Positions 7,295 through 14,721 of a stretch of 15,952 nt of DNA are shown in pieces. How positions within the stretch are numbered: the stretch's first letter is position 1; each line of letters begins with the position of its first letter. The position numbers were made by a program, and so were the translations under genes. Source of the DNA: Candidatus Magasanikiibacteriota bacterium (GTDB lineage Bacteria > Patescibacteriota > Patescibacteriia > Magasanikbacterales > UBA922); contig JAHFIC010000018.1 of assembly GCA_023246555.1 (NCBI GenBank), forward strand, positions 1 to 15,952, in the 5' to 3' direction. The notes beneath the pieces were generated by a model, which was not told where the DNA came from, ran no database searches, and worked only from the letters and a program-made list of their open reading frames with translations.

Positions 7295-7305
7295 GCATCT
7301 TGACT
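7289..7305. promoter_or_regulatory. 17-bp palindrome over the rmlB -35 box (candidate operator)
   Basis: AGTCAAG (7289-7295) and CTTGACT (7299-7305) are perfect inverted repeats around a three-base centre. The left arm is the -35 hexamer itself plus one base. A dimeric repressor bound here would block RNA polymerase. The symmetry and overlap are visible; that a protein binds is inference. Confidence 0.45.
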
Positions 7306-7544
7306 TCTCCTCTTTCACCATCTAAGATGTCTTTCTACTAATTTTAGCACTTTTGTGTGAAGATCACTAAATTAATTTATGATTCAAAAGAGTTCGATAA
7401 TTACAATCGCCGTTGCCTTGCTCGTTATTTTATATACGAAGGGGCACGAAGAGAACTTTCAGAGTTTGATATGGATTGGGTAAGGACTCATTGCTCAATA
7501 GAACCGCGGATTGTCCGCTAAACATTCTCATTCCCAAACCCGCG
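7295..7544. other. Non-coding gap upstream of rmlB
   Basis: This gap separates the DUF922-like gene from the rmlB promoter. It holds a short perfect hairpin (GCGGA at 7506-7510, TCCGC at 7514-7518) without a T-run. A plus-strand reading frame of 34 codons (7379-7483) encodes a hydrophobic peptide beginning MIQKSSIITIAVALLVILY but has no ribosome-binding site. I see no convincing gene or terminator. Confidence 0.4.
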
Positions 7545-8246
7545 TTAAAACGCAACTCCCTGTGACTTGCCGCTTTGCGTATCGCGGTCGTATTGTGCTT
7601 CAATTGATTTAGTTTCCTGATCAAGTGCGTCGGCTTTTGCTTGCCACACTCCGTCAAACGCTTCGCACGTTGATTGCGCGGGAATTTTTTGTAACTCCTG
7701 CATCACGATATTGGCGCGCTCAATCTCAATTTTTGCATGCCCTTCTTCGTGAATTTTTAACGCGGCCAAAAATGAGTCCCATTTGGCGATTAAATCCGAT
7801 GACGCACCCTGTGAAGGAGTCCATTTTGGATATGTAAATGCCAAAATAAGATCAAGCCGGGTCATTACCGCTTCGCACTTGTCGGTAAGTTGTCTTCTGG
7901 CAAAATTGATATTGGTTTCAGCGGTAGTGGCCGCGTCATGTCCTCCGAGAAAAGTTCCCAGTTTTGCTTGTGCCATGCTTGCGCGTATTTCGTCTCTCGT
8001 GCTTCCGGTTGCCGTATAATACTGCGTGGCACTGTATTTCACCGTTACTTTTGATATGGCTTTCGGCGCCGAAGTTGTTGGTTGCGTTCTCACTTTTTCT
8101 GCCGAGGGCGCTGCAGTTTCTTCCGCCGCCGGTTTTTCTTTTGATGGTAATATAAAATCTAATCCTTTTCCTGCCAAAACAAGAACTAGTCCGACGGCAA
8201 AAATGATTAGAGGGAAAAGCAGTATGCCTATAAAAAAATTTTTCAT
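7545..8246 (-). CDS. DUF922-like membrane-anchored metalloprotease-type protein
   Basis: A 233-residue protein with an N-terminal membrane span or uncleaved signal (about residues 5-26). A low-complexity linker rich in Ala, Pro and Glu follows (about 36-64), then an outer domain. That domain carries HEEGH (166-170), a HExxH zinc-protease signature, and later YDRDTQSGKSQG near 219-230. YSATQYYTATGST, a pair of cysteines (about 124 and 194), HEEGHAKI and the YDxxTxxGxxQG end agree with my knowledge of DUF922, a family of predicted secreted zinc proteases of unproven activity. The start at 8246 forms an ATGA overlap with the stop of the 920-residue gene, so the two are tightly coupled. It is the last gene of the four-gene envelope operon. 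It may process its operon partners or a surface substrate. Confidence 0.75.
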   Translation of the reverse strand: MKNFFIGILLFPLIIFAVGLVLVLAGKGLDFILPSKEKPAAEETAAPSAEKVRTQPTTSAPKAISKVTVKYSATQYYTATGSTRDEIRASMAQAKLGTFLGGHDAATTAETNINFARRQLTDKCEAVMTRLDLILAFTYPKWTPSQGASSDLIAKWDSFLAALKIHEEGHAKIEIERANIVMQELQKIPAQSTCEAFDGVWQAKADALDQETKSIEAQYDRDTQSGKSQGVAF

Positions 8247-11005
8247 AATTTTGGTTCTTTCTTGATGATTTTCATTATTGTGTCTTTTTTGCGGTATGCG
8301 AGATAGCCGACGCCCCCAATGACTACAATGAACGGTATCCACCACCACGCGCTAAAAAAAGACGCTTCTTTTTGTTGACTTTTCAGGACAAAATCAGCCC
8401 ACTCCAATTGGGGAATGGCTGTTTTCTCTGTTATGTTTCCGGCCGCATCAATTTCCACCCGTTTGATCGGCGAGCCAAAGGAGTTTGTTAGGGTAGCTAA
8501 TTTCTTTTTATTGATCCAATCCGAAATTTCAATTTCGCCGTCGTATAATTCTATCACTTTTTTACCGCTTAGGGGATCAAAAGCCAGGCCAAAAGAAGTT
8601 TTTGTATGACGGACTTCAATATTACCCATAGAGAAGGCTAAGTCAATTGGCACCTTTATGGTATCTGACGGTGTGCCGGCAACGACTACTATGAACGCTC
8701 CGGATTCCAATTCCACAACCGCGCCGCCGGAAGGATTTTGTCTGAACGTTGCTTCGGCCTTTTGTCCGTTGTATGGAGTTAGCAGTAAACTGCTCTCGGA
8801 GGCATTGATGAGATTGTTTGAGTCGCTGTCATTGTCAATGGTGATGATTTTTTTCAAGAGTATGGCATTGCCGGCAGAGATCGGAGAATTATCCATCGGC
8901 GGTGGCACCGAAATCGTCACCGGCTTTGTTGACAGGTTCCAGTCACTGCTTAATATTTTTGCCATGGCATTTTGAAGTTCCTGTGATGCCCGTTCGTTAT
9001 CCGCGACGTTTACTTGGGTTCTGTCTCCGTATGAATAGGTAGCGCCGCCGATTGTGAAATTGAAGAGTGGCGCTTGCGTATCCATTTGTATGGAAATTTG
9101 CGGGATGTTGTTTTGCGGACTTTGAATGGCGATGCTGGGGATGCGGGCCTGCGGACTGGCAATATTTATTTTAAATACCGGCGTCAAATCATTCGACGCG
9201 ACAATATCGGAGAAAAAATTTTGGCTTGACGGCTTGTCAATGAGCGCGGGGACATAGGTTGTGTTATTGGCATTGATTCTTGCTTTAGAAACGCTTTGCC
9301 GCGCGGAACCAGCCGTAATTCCATTTACCTTACCATACTCCCCGCAAAAAGGACGGACCGCGTCGGCCAGCTCGGAAGCAAGCGCCACGGCTTTCTCGTG
9401 CAGGAATGATATGCCATGGTCAAATTCAGGATGCAAATTCACGATCTTGCCGTCATCGTTATAAAAATGAAAATCATCAGCCAAAGGATTGCCGGAATAG
9501 TTCATCGCACGCGACTGTCCATTGTACTCCACAAAACAGTTATCAACGAGGAACCCGGCGTTCATGCCGGCCTCTGGAGTTTTACCATAAAATAATACGT
9601 CGGAATCAAGTGCCGTCTCATACGTGCTTACAAACCCGCTTCCGCCAAGGACATTGGTTGTCTGATATATTTTCTTCCCCTGTGTCCGTTCTTGCAATTC
9701 TTGGAATCGTTGCTTGTTGGTCTGCCCCTCATAGTCTCTCGCTTTACTCAACGGATCTTGCGTTGGATCATACTCTCTATATATATTAACTCCATCGATC
9801 ACTACCCTTGCGTCAATCTGGTTTTCATCCACAAAATTTATTGCTTGGTAACATCCCAATAGACTGATATTCGCGCCACCCGTATCATACGACGGTACCC
9901 AAAATGGGCGGGTATCCACCCCCTGCTCGTCTTTTTGAACGGTATAGGAAGGAAGCCGCGCAAAAATTGCGTCGCAGGCCTTTGGTGTCCATCTGCCGTC
10001 TCTAAAATATTCAGAAGACTCACCAAGCATTACGGTTTGTCTCGGCTCTTCTTTTTGTTCACAATTATCAGGAGTAAGGCCGCACACCGGGTAATGGCAA
10101 AATTCTTCTATAAAGTCAAAGGGTTTTTCGGCGTTAAAGTCATCAACCAGTCCCGGTACATTCAGGTCTGATTTAAGATACCCTTCGCACCAGCTCTTCA
10201 CTTGTTTAATTTTCTTTATAATTTCACCGCGTTTATTATGCGCCTCGGTGCCGCAGGTCAGAGCGTCATAACCGAATTTTAAATCGTTAATGATGGAACG
10301 ACAATTGTTGACGATATTTGACGTTTCACCCAATTCATCACTGCCTAGCCGTGGCACAATGCTTGGGTCAAATAAGTCGCTTTGTGATGACAATAAACAC
10401 TGCCAAGTAAAACTCACCAGATCGGGCAGGGCGTAAAAACGCCCCATCGGGTCGACTATTTTTTGTATCTCCTCATTTTTCAGGTCAATAATGACTTTGC
10501 AATTATGGACAAAATTGTACGTTTCGTGAAGTTCGCTTTTGCCGCCAAGCGGGAAAGCAATTGATGGATCAAACAAGTCGCTTACGGTCGCTTTTAGACA
10601 TTGAAAGGTAAACGTCATGAGTTCGTCAAACATAACCTCGCGACGGACAGGATTTTGCACTGGTTCAATATCTTTTTCCCTTTGCGTCACGCCGATGGTG
10701 CAGTATTTGAAAAAATTAACTCCAAGGCGGCCGAGTGGAGGAACGATTTTAAAATCTTCATCAGAAACCGCCATCCTATTTCCTTTAATGACGCATTCCG
10801 CCTCTTTTTCGTGCGCCTGCAGATATAAATCAGACTTCTTGTATCCGTCCGCCTCTCTTTCCGCCAATGTCTGGAGCGCGGTAATTTGTTTTGAACAATC
10901 TTCCAGATACTCTTGAAGCGTGAGCGCCCGTGCAGAGCTATAAAACAACGGCAGTGAGGCCAATGTCGCCAAAAATATTATTTGTGCCAAAAATCTCATT
11001 GCCAT
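8243..11005 (-). CDS. Large anchored surface protein with internal duplication and FecR-like region
   Basis: A 920-residue protein of no family I recognise as a whole. It opens with a signal peptide (MAMRFLAQIIFLATLASLP, cleavage likely near SARA), so most of it lies outside the cytoplasm. Many cysteines lie in the first 400 residues. Residues about 130-176 and 196-243 are an internal duplication sharing SDLFDPSI, a QC and an NC pair. A beta-rich, Pro/Ile segment near 615-645 contains the near-repeat IPSIAIQ/IPQISIQ. Residues about 761-828 (VVELESGAF to LYDGEIEI) look like a FecR-type beta domain. One C-terminal span (about 884-904) with a Lys-rich tail anchors it. It starts five bases after the 89-residue gene and overlaps the DUF922-like gene. 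I chose the ATG at 11005 for the signal peptide; an ATG six bases later is nearly as good. Confidence 0.75.
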   Translation of the reverse strand: MAMRFLAQIIFLATLASLPLFYSSARALTLQEYLEDCSKQITALQTLAEREADGYKKSDLYLQAHEKEAECVIKGNRMAVSDEDFKIVPPLGRLGVNFFKYCTIGVTQREKDIEPVQNPVRREVMFDELMTFTFQCLKATVSDLFDPSIAFPLGGKSELHETYNFVHNCKVIIDLKNEEIQKIVDPMGRFYALPDLVSFTWQCLLSSQSDLFDPSIVPRLGSDELGETSNIVNNCRSIINDLKFGYDALTCGTEAHNKRGEIIKKIKQVKSWCEGYLKSDLNVPGLVDDFNAEKPFDFIEEFCHYPVCGLTPDNCEQKEEPRQTVMLGESSEYFRDGRWTPKACDAIFARLPSYTVQKDEQGVDTRPFWVPSYDTGGANISLLGCYQAINFVDENQIDARVVIDGVNIYREYDPTQDPLSKARDYEGQTNKQRFQELQERTQGKKIYQTTNVLGGSGFVSTYETALDSDVLFYGKTPEAGMNAGFLVDNCFVEYNGQSRAMNYSGNPLADDFHFYNDDGKIVNLHPEFDHGISFLHEKAVALASELADAVRPFCGEYGKVNGITAGSARQSVSKARINANNTTYVPALIDKPSSQNFFSDIVASNDLTPVFKINIASPQARIPSIAIQSPQNNIPQISIQMDTQAPLFNFTIGGATYSYGDRTQVNVADNERASQELQNAMAKILSSDWNLSTKPVTISVPPPMDNSPISAGNAILLKKIITIDNDSDSNNLINASESSLLLTPYNGQKAEATFRQNPSGGAVVELESGAFIVVVAGTPSDTIKVPIDLAFSMGNIEVRHTKTSFGLAFDPLSGKKVIELYDGEIEISDWINKKKLATLTNSFGSPIKRVEIDAAGNITEKTAIPQLEWADFVLKSQQKEASFFSAWWWIPFIVVIGGVGYLAYRKKDTIMKIIKKEPKL
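10277..10420 (-). repeat. Second copy of internal duplication in the 920-residue protein
   Basis: This stretch encodes the second of two related units of about 47 residues: F-T-W-Q-C-L, then SDLFDPSI, an LG, ELGET, and N-C followed by an II-x-DLK end. The DNA is also recognisably similar to the first copy (10478-10618), for example around the codons for DLFDPSI, so the duplication is not very old or is under strong selection. Confidence 0.7.
10478..10618 (-). repeat. First copy of internal duplication in the 920-residue protein
   Basis: This encodes the first unit: FTFQC, SDLFDPSI, an LGG, ELHET, and an N-C followed by VIIDLK. A possible degenerate half copy lies just before it (PLGRLGVNFFKYC). 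Each unit has two cysteines about 30 residues apart, which could form a disulfide-linked module outside the cell. Confidence 0.7.
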
Positions 11006-11010
11006 AAACT

Positions 11011-11280
11011 CTAATACACGACTCCCTTTTCCAATTGACAATTCTCACTGACCCACTCGGCGTCAAATTCTGTTATTTCACGCCTTTGGCCTTTTAGAAT
11101 ATAATATTGATTCGCTGCGGCTGGCCCGCCGCCGGGTTCTCGATTTTCAATCCACGACTCGGGACAGACCGCCAGAGAACTCGTGCCGGTTTCCGGCTTC
11201 TGACGATAAGATGATACCGTCCAAACCGCGCCCGCTACAATAATAATGGCGGCGATAATAAAGATGGCTGTTTTATTCAT
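11011..11280 (-). CDS. Small membrane-anchored protein (89 aa), unknown function
   Basis: An 89-residue protein with one N-terminal hydrophobic span (about residues 4-22) and a short outer part. That part has CPESWIEN (Cys39), a Gly/Pro/Ala linker, and YYILKGQRREITEFDAEWVSENC (Cys81). The two cysteines could pair. I do not recognise a named family, though the pattern of a basic-acidic ILKGxxREITEFD block followed by WVxxNC seems like one I have met in uncultivated-bacteria genomes; this is a weak memory, not evidence. It begins 26 bases after the stop of the signal-peptidase-like gene and ends five bases before the 920-residue gene, so all belong to one operon. The ribosome-binding site is poor. 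Confidence 0.7.
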   Translation of the reverse strand: MNKTAIFIIAAIIIVAGAVWTVSSYRQKPETGTSSLAVCPESWIENREPGGGPAAANQYYILKGQRREITEFDAEWVSENCQLEKGVVY

Positions 11281-11306
11281 ATGCTATAGATGAATTAGGA
11301 ATTGAT

Positions 11307-12320
11307 TTAATAGACACGACTCCGCAACTCTGTTTCCGCGGCATCATCATACCCGATTTTTTTATCAATCACGCCGATAACGGCTTTTTGAACCACGGTA
11401 AACCTATTATACCAGATACTGCCGGATTGAGATGAATTATCGCGAAAGCATTGCGTCCCGATCTTTTCGTCTATCAGATATTCGTCCGGTTGCAGGGTAA
11501 TAGTTTCGCTGACAAGACCATCATATTTGCCGCTCGCAAACGCGGCTTTTTCTTTTGAATTATCTTGACTAAGGTTAATTGGCCTGTCATTGATGTACAT
11601 AACATTGTCTTTGAATGTTACGTGTTCTCCCGGTATGCCGACGATTTTGCCAAGAGACGTATTCGGACCCATATACAAACAGTCGGATTCATTTTCAAAT
11701 ATATCGTAGAGAACGACATCACCAAGGGTAGGTAGTTCTTTTTTAAATGAAACAATATCTCCAATGAAAAAACCATGTCCGTCAATCTCAAGGATTGCTT
11801 GCTCGGCGATGTTTCCGTTGGGCGGCGTTTCAACGGTTTGGCCAGCCGGTTCGTCAACAATCATTCGGTAGCTTATTGCCGGTTTTTTAGTCGCCATAAA
11901 ATATCCAAAAACAACACCGGAAAGAACGACTGAACCTACGACACCGATTTTTATGAGCACGCCAATTTGTTGCTCAATCACGTAGCCAGTGCCGGATTGT
12001 ATTTGTTTGAAACGCACAAAATCTCGAAAGCGCGGAGACGCTATCCGCCAACCGATCGCGCTGATACACCCATTTACCAAGGTTAACGTTGACACCATGC
12101 TTGCCAAACCCAGCAGACAGAAGAACAAAATCCTATTTGGAAAATGCGTCGCGCCCCAAATTGGAACAATAATAAACGGCGCTAGGCCAACAAGCGCAAG
12201 AATCAACATCCAAACTCCGTACAGAAAGTGATAATATTTCGGGTACGACAGCATCGCCACGCGTTTTTTGGTGGCGTCGTCAATCTGCTCTACCTTAAAT
12301 ATGACGCCGGCATGAGGCAT
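11307..12320 (-). CDS. Three-span membrane protein with signal-peptidase-I-like domain lacking catalytic residues
   Basis: A 337-residue protein with three membrane spans (about residues 33-57, 64-89 and 119-142) and a C-terminal outer domain. That domain follows the order of signal peptidase I boxes: IGDIVSF, LGDVVLYD, GKIVGIPGEHV (about 223-234), MYINDRPI and RDNSSQSGS (near 293-301). By eye, the Ser-Met box that should precede IGD reads IDGH, with no serine. The catalytic Lys of the KRxxGLPGD box is replaced by Gly, with Lys one position later. It may therefore be a non-catalytic relative, used for binding or sensing, or a divergent enzyme. I used the ATG at 12320; a TTG at 12335 is possible. 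It heads the four-gene envelope operon. Alignment by eye is the main limit. Confidence 0.65.
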   Translation of the reverse strand: MPHAGVIFKVEQIDDATKKRVAMLSYPKYYHFLYGVWMLILALVGLAPFIIVPIWGATHFPNRILFFCLLGLASMVSTLTLVNGCISAIGWRIASPRFRDFVRFKQIQSGTGYVIEQQIGVLIKIGVVGSVVLSGVVFGYFMATKKPAISYRMIVDEPAGQTVETPPNGNIAEQAILEIDGHGFFIGDIVSFKKELPTLGDVVLYDIFENESDCLYMGPNTSLGKIVGIPGEHVTFKDNVMYINDRPINLSQDNSKEKAAFASGKYDGLVSETITLQPDEYLIDEKIGTQCFRDNSSQSGSIWYNRFTVVQKAVIGVIDKKIGYDDAAETELRSRVY

Positions 12321-12396
12321 TATTTTTTTTACCAAAGCCGGAACGAGCGCTCCGATGACAGAATACTGTATACCTATAAAATTATTTTTGAGATTG

Positions 12397-12405
12397 ATTC
12401 TACCA
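12397..12405 (-). promoter_or_regulatory. Candidate extended -10 for the four-gene envelope operon
   Basis: The minus strand reads TGG TAGAAT, an extended -10 without a good -35. It would start transcription near 12390, leaving a leader of about 70 bases. Another weak possibility is TTGAGT and TACGAT 18 bases apart further upstream. The gap from 12321 to 12487 shows no other gene. Confidence 0.25.
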
Positions 12406-12472
12406 TACTATACCACAAAACTATCGTAGATGATGAACCCACCTTAACTCAAAACGGTTGCGGGGTGCTGTG

Positions 12473-12504
12473 AAAAAAATGCTTTCGCTATCGCCGTTGA
12501 AACA
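12473..12504 (-). terminator. Weak possible terminator at the end of the GT2 gene
   Basis: On the minus strand TGTTTC and GAAAGCA can pair with one bulge and are followed directly by seven T residues (12479-12473). The stem overlaps the last GT2 codons. It is weak, but the position between two distinct gene blocks is sensible. Confidence 0.3.
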
Positions 12505-13339
12505 TGCTCGCGAAGAATCCGAGCGCCATGAGAAACAGGGTAAAATACATCGAAATAATCGATACCATGAGCAGCCCGCCGTGGCCAAACACCAACGCCA
12601 TGAGAAAAAAGACAACAGCCACAAGAAACGGAAATACTGCGAGGAACAAAAATAATTTGATCGGATTATAGCGCGCAATAATTTCCGTCATGATTTGTGT
12701 CGCAATGAGCGCATCGCGAAAATATCGAACCTTTGATTTCCCGGTGCGTTTGCCATACGCCACCGGAATATATGTCACGAAATAATGTTTGAGCATGAAA
12801 ATGAGCGTCGAAGACGTCGAAAATGAAAAGCTATTCGAGAGATCGGGCAAAATTGGAAGGATGAGACTTTTTCGGATAGCGCGAAAGCCGGAATTGATGT
12901 CGGGAATTCTTTTGCCAACCACGTACTCGCTCATCCATTTGAAACACCAGCGCGCGATGCCTTTGGGGATGCTTGACCAGTATTCCTTTCCCTCGCGTTT
13001 GCCGACGACCATGTCAAATCCACGGTTGAATGTGTTTACTAATTCGGGAATTTTGTCTGCTGGATAAGTACCGTCGGCATCGGTAATCACGACACATTCA
13101 TGGGCCGCCTCCCGAATCCCCCGCTTCAGTGAAAACCCATAGCCCATGTTCATCGGATTTGAAATCACGCGCGCACCCGCTCGTGTCGCTTCTTCGAGCG
13201 TCCGATCGGTCGAACCGTCATTCACCACCAAAATCTCATAGGTGTATTTCCCGGTGAGGATGCCCTGCACACGACGAATAACATCGCCAATCGCGCGTTC
13301 TTCATTGTAGGCGGGAATCACGATAGAAATGTTTTCCAT
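12488..13339 (-). CDS. GT2 glycosyltransferase, polyprenol-phosphate sugar synthase type
   Basis: A 283-residue GT-A enzyme. It opens ISIVIPAYNEERAIGDVI, has VVNDGSTDRT (Asp41) for nucleotide-sugar binding and ITDADGTYP (Asp87, Asp89) for the metal. INSGFRAIRKS near 148-158 is typical of dolichyl- or polyprenyl-phosphate mannose/glucose synthases. Two membrane spans follow (about 223-245 and 250-277). The likely product is a polyprenyl-phosphate-linked sugar, the donor used by GT-C enzymes such as the one encoded just upstream. Its ATG overlaps the end of that gene by 22 bases, so the pair is translationally linked. Donor sugar cannot be read from sequence. Confidence 0.9.
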   Translation of the reverse strand: MENISIVIPAYNEERAIGDVIRRVQGILTGKYTYEILVVNDGSTDRTLEEATRAGARVISNPMNMGYGFSLKRGIREAAHECVVITDADGTYPADKIPELVNTFNRGFDMVVGKREGKEYWSSIPKGIARWCFKWMSEYVVGKRIPDINSGFRAIRKSLILPILPDLSNSFSFSTSSTLIFMLKHYFVTYIPVAYGKRTGKSKVRYFRDALIATQIMTEIIARYNPIKLFLFLAVFPFLVAVVFFLMALVFGHGGLLMVSIISMYFTLFLMALGFFASMFQRR

Positions 13340-14721
13340 AACGCCGATATCCTAACAGAAAATCGAGAAAAGTCAATGGCCTGGAGACCAGCTCCTCCGA
13401 GCAAAAACCAGAAAGGAAACGATGGCATGCGATACCGGGCGTGGCTCGCCGGTCCCAAGGTGAACAGTACAAAATACAGCGCCAAAAGGAGTGGCAGAAG
13501 AATCGCCACGGACTTTGTACGCCACGGCGCACGGCGAACAAGATACGCGAGGATCGTAAGATACATGAGAGCCCACAAGCCGATCCCCAGAAAAAAAACT
13601 ACCTGGAAGATGTCGAGCGAACGAAAGATCTGAATAAGTCCGCCCGGCCCCTCGCGCAATATGATTTCCGTGTAGCTCGGACGTAGTGTCTGGCGCTCGA
13701 TGCCGAACACATCTTCAAGCAGATACTCATAACCAGTCCCAAACAGCGTTGGAATGGACGATATCGCATAGAATCTCACGACCGGCAGAGGACGCGACAG
13801 TACCAATCGTTTTGTTTCATGAATCATTGGATCGTAAAAATCAAACGTATGGATCATCGCGTTTGAGGTGAAGCCAGGAAGAGCGATGAGCGCTTGCATG
13901 TTCAACTTCGCGGCAGAAATATAATCGATGTGCTTCTCGTCCATCACCACAATCGGCGCCACCCGCGCATAGAGCATGAAGGCATCAATATTCGTGATTC
14001 GCCATCTGCCGAAATGGGTATATTGGCGAATCGACCATGGGGCGATGATTGTCGCGCACGCAATGAGCATGATCGCTCCCTGTTTTACAAACTTCCGCCA
14101 GTCTCTTTGTGCGAACGTATGGATACCAAGAAGACACAAAGCGACTATGGGCAGATACAATGCAACTGGACGCGTCAAAGCGAGGATTCCCATGAGTGCG
14201 CCAGACAACAAATATTTCTTGAGCGAATCTTCTCGCATTGCTTGGAAAAAATAATACGCAAAGCCGATCAAGAGACAATTAAAAACGGTTTCGGTCGTCG
14301 CAAGATTTGCCGTCATAATCATGTACGGTTCGAGGACATACATCCAACCGGCGATTTTCCCCGCACCGTCGCCAAAAAGCTGTCTGCCCAAACGATACAA
14401 CAGCACGCCAGCGAATGAAGCGATGATATTTTGGACAAGAAGCACTGCCCATGTCAGCGGTAATTTCAAAAAAATAAAGAAGACGAGAAAGAGCGGATAC
14501 ACCGGCGTTCGGTACGCGCTCACGACGCCATCAGCCAAAAATCCCCCACGATCCACAATACTCCGCGCGACATCGAGATAGCTCAAGGCATCCTCATTTT
14601 CAAAGGTAAGCACGCGGTCACCAAACTGCGCGTACAAAAAAACACTCATGAAAAGATGCACGAGAAAAGAAACGCCAAAGAGCGTCGCCTCAAAATTTTT
14701 TAACCACGGCAGTCGAACCAT
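13318..14721 (-). CDS. GT39/ArnT-like integral membrane glycosyltransferase
   Basis: A 467-residue protein with about ten hydrophobic segments across its length. The first outer loop has the acidic pair of ENEDALSYLDVARS (Glu43, Asp44), the usual metal or catalytic site of GT-C enzymes, followed by RTPVYPLF. This is the pattern of PMT_2/GT39-like transferases, which take a sugar from a polyprenyl-phosphate donor on the outer face of the membrane. The adjacent GT2 could make that donor. The start overlaps the fused glycosyltransferase-methyltransferase gene by 32 bases; MVRLPWLKNFEATLFGVSF is a normal beginning for the family, and the next Met is inside the first span. Acceptor (lipid, glycan or protein) is unknown. 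Confidence 0.85.
   Translation of the reverse strand: MVRLPWLKNFEATLFGVSFLVHLFMSVFLYAQFGDRVLTFENEDALSYLDVARSIVDRGGFLADGVVSAYRTPVYPLFLVFFIFLKLPLTWAVLLVQNIIASFAGVLLYRLGRQLFGDGAGKIAGWMYVLEPYMIMTANLATTETVFNCLLIGFAYYFFQAMREDSLKKYLLSGALMGILALTRPVALYLPIVALCLLGIHTFAQRDWRKFVKQGAIMLIACATIIAPWSIRQYTHFGRWRITNIDAFMLYARVAPIVVMDEKHIDYISAAKLNMQALIALPGFTSNAMIHTFDFYDPMIHETKRLVLSRPLPVVRFYAISSIPTLFGTGYEYLLEDVFGIERQTLRPSYTEIILREGPGGLIQIFRSLDIFQVVFFLGIGLWALMYLTILAYLVRRAPWRTKSVAILLPLLLALYFVLFTLGPASHARYRMPSFPFWFLLGGAGLQAIDFSRFSVRISALWKTFLS

Noticed and set aside
6887..7321. Minus-strand frame of 144 codons over the start of rmlB
   Set aside because: It is a shadow frame of rmlB; it also spans the rmlB promoter.
7343..7351. 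TTAGCACTT as a CIRCE (HrcA) half-site
   Set aside because: The second half GAGTGCTAA is missing at the required spacing, and no heat-shock gene is near.
7506..7518. GCGGA/TCCGC hairpin as a terminator for the envelope operon
   Set aside because: The stem is only five pairs and no T-run follows on either strand.
13894..14418. Plus-strand open frame of 174 codons
   Set aside because: It is antisense to the membrane glycosyltransferase and its translation lacks hydrophobic or domain patterns expected of a real gene.
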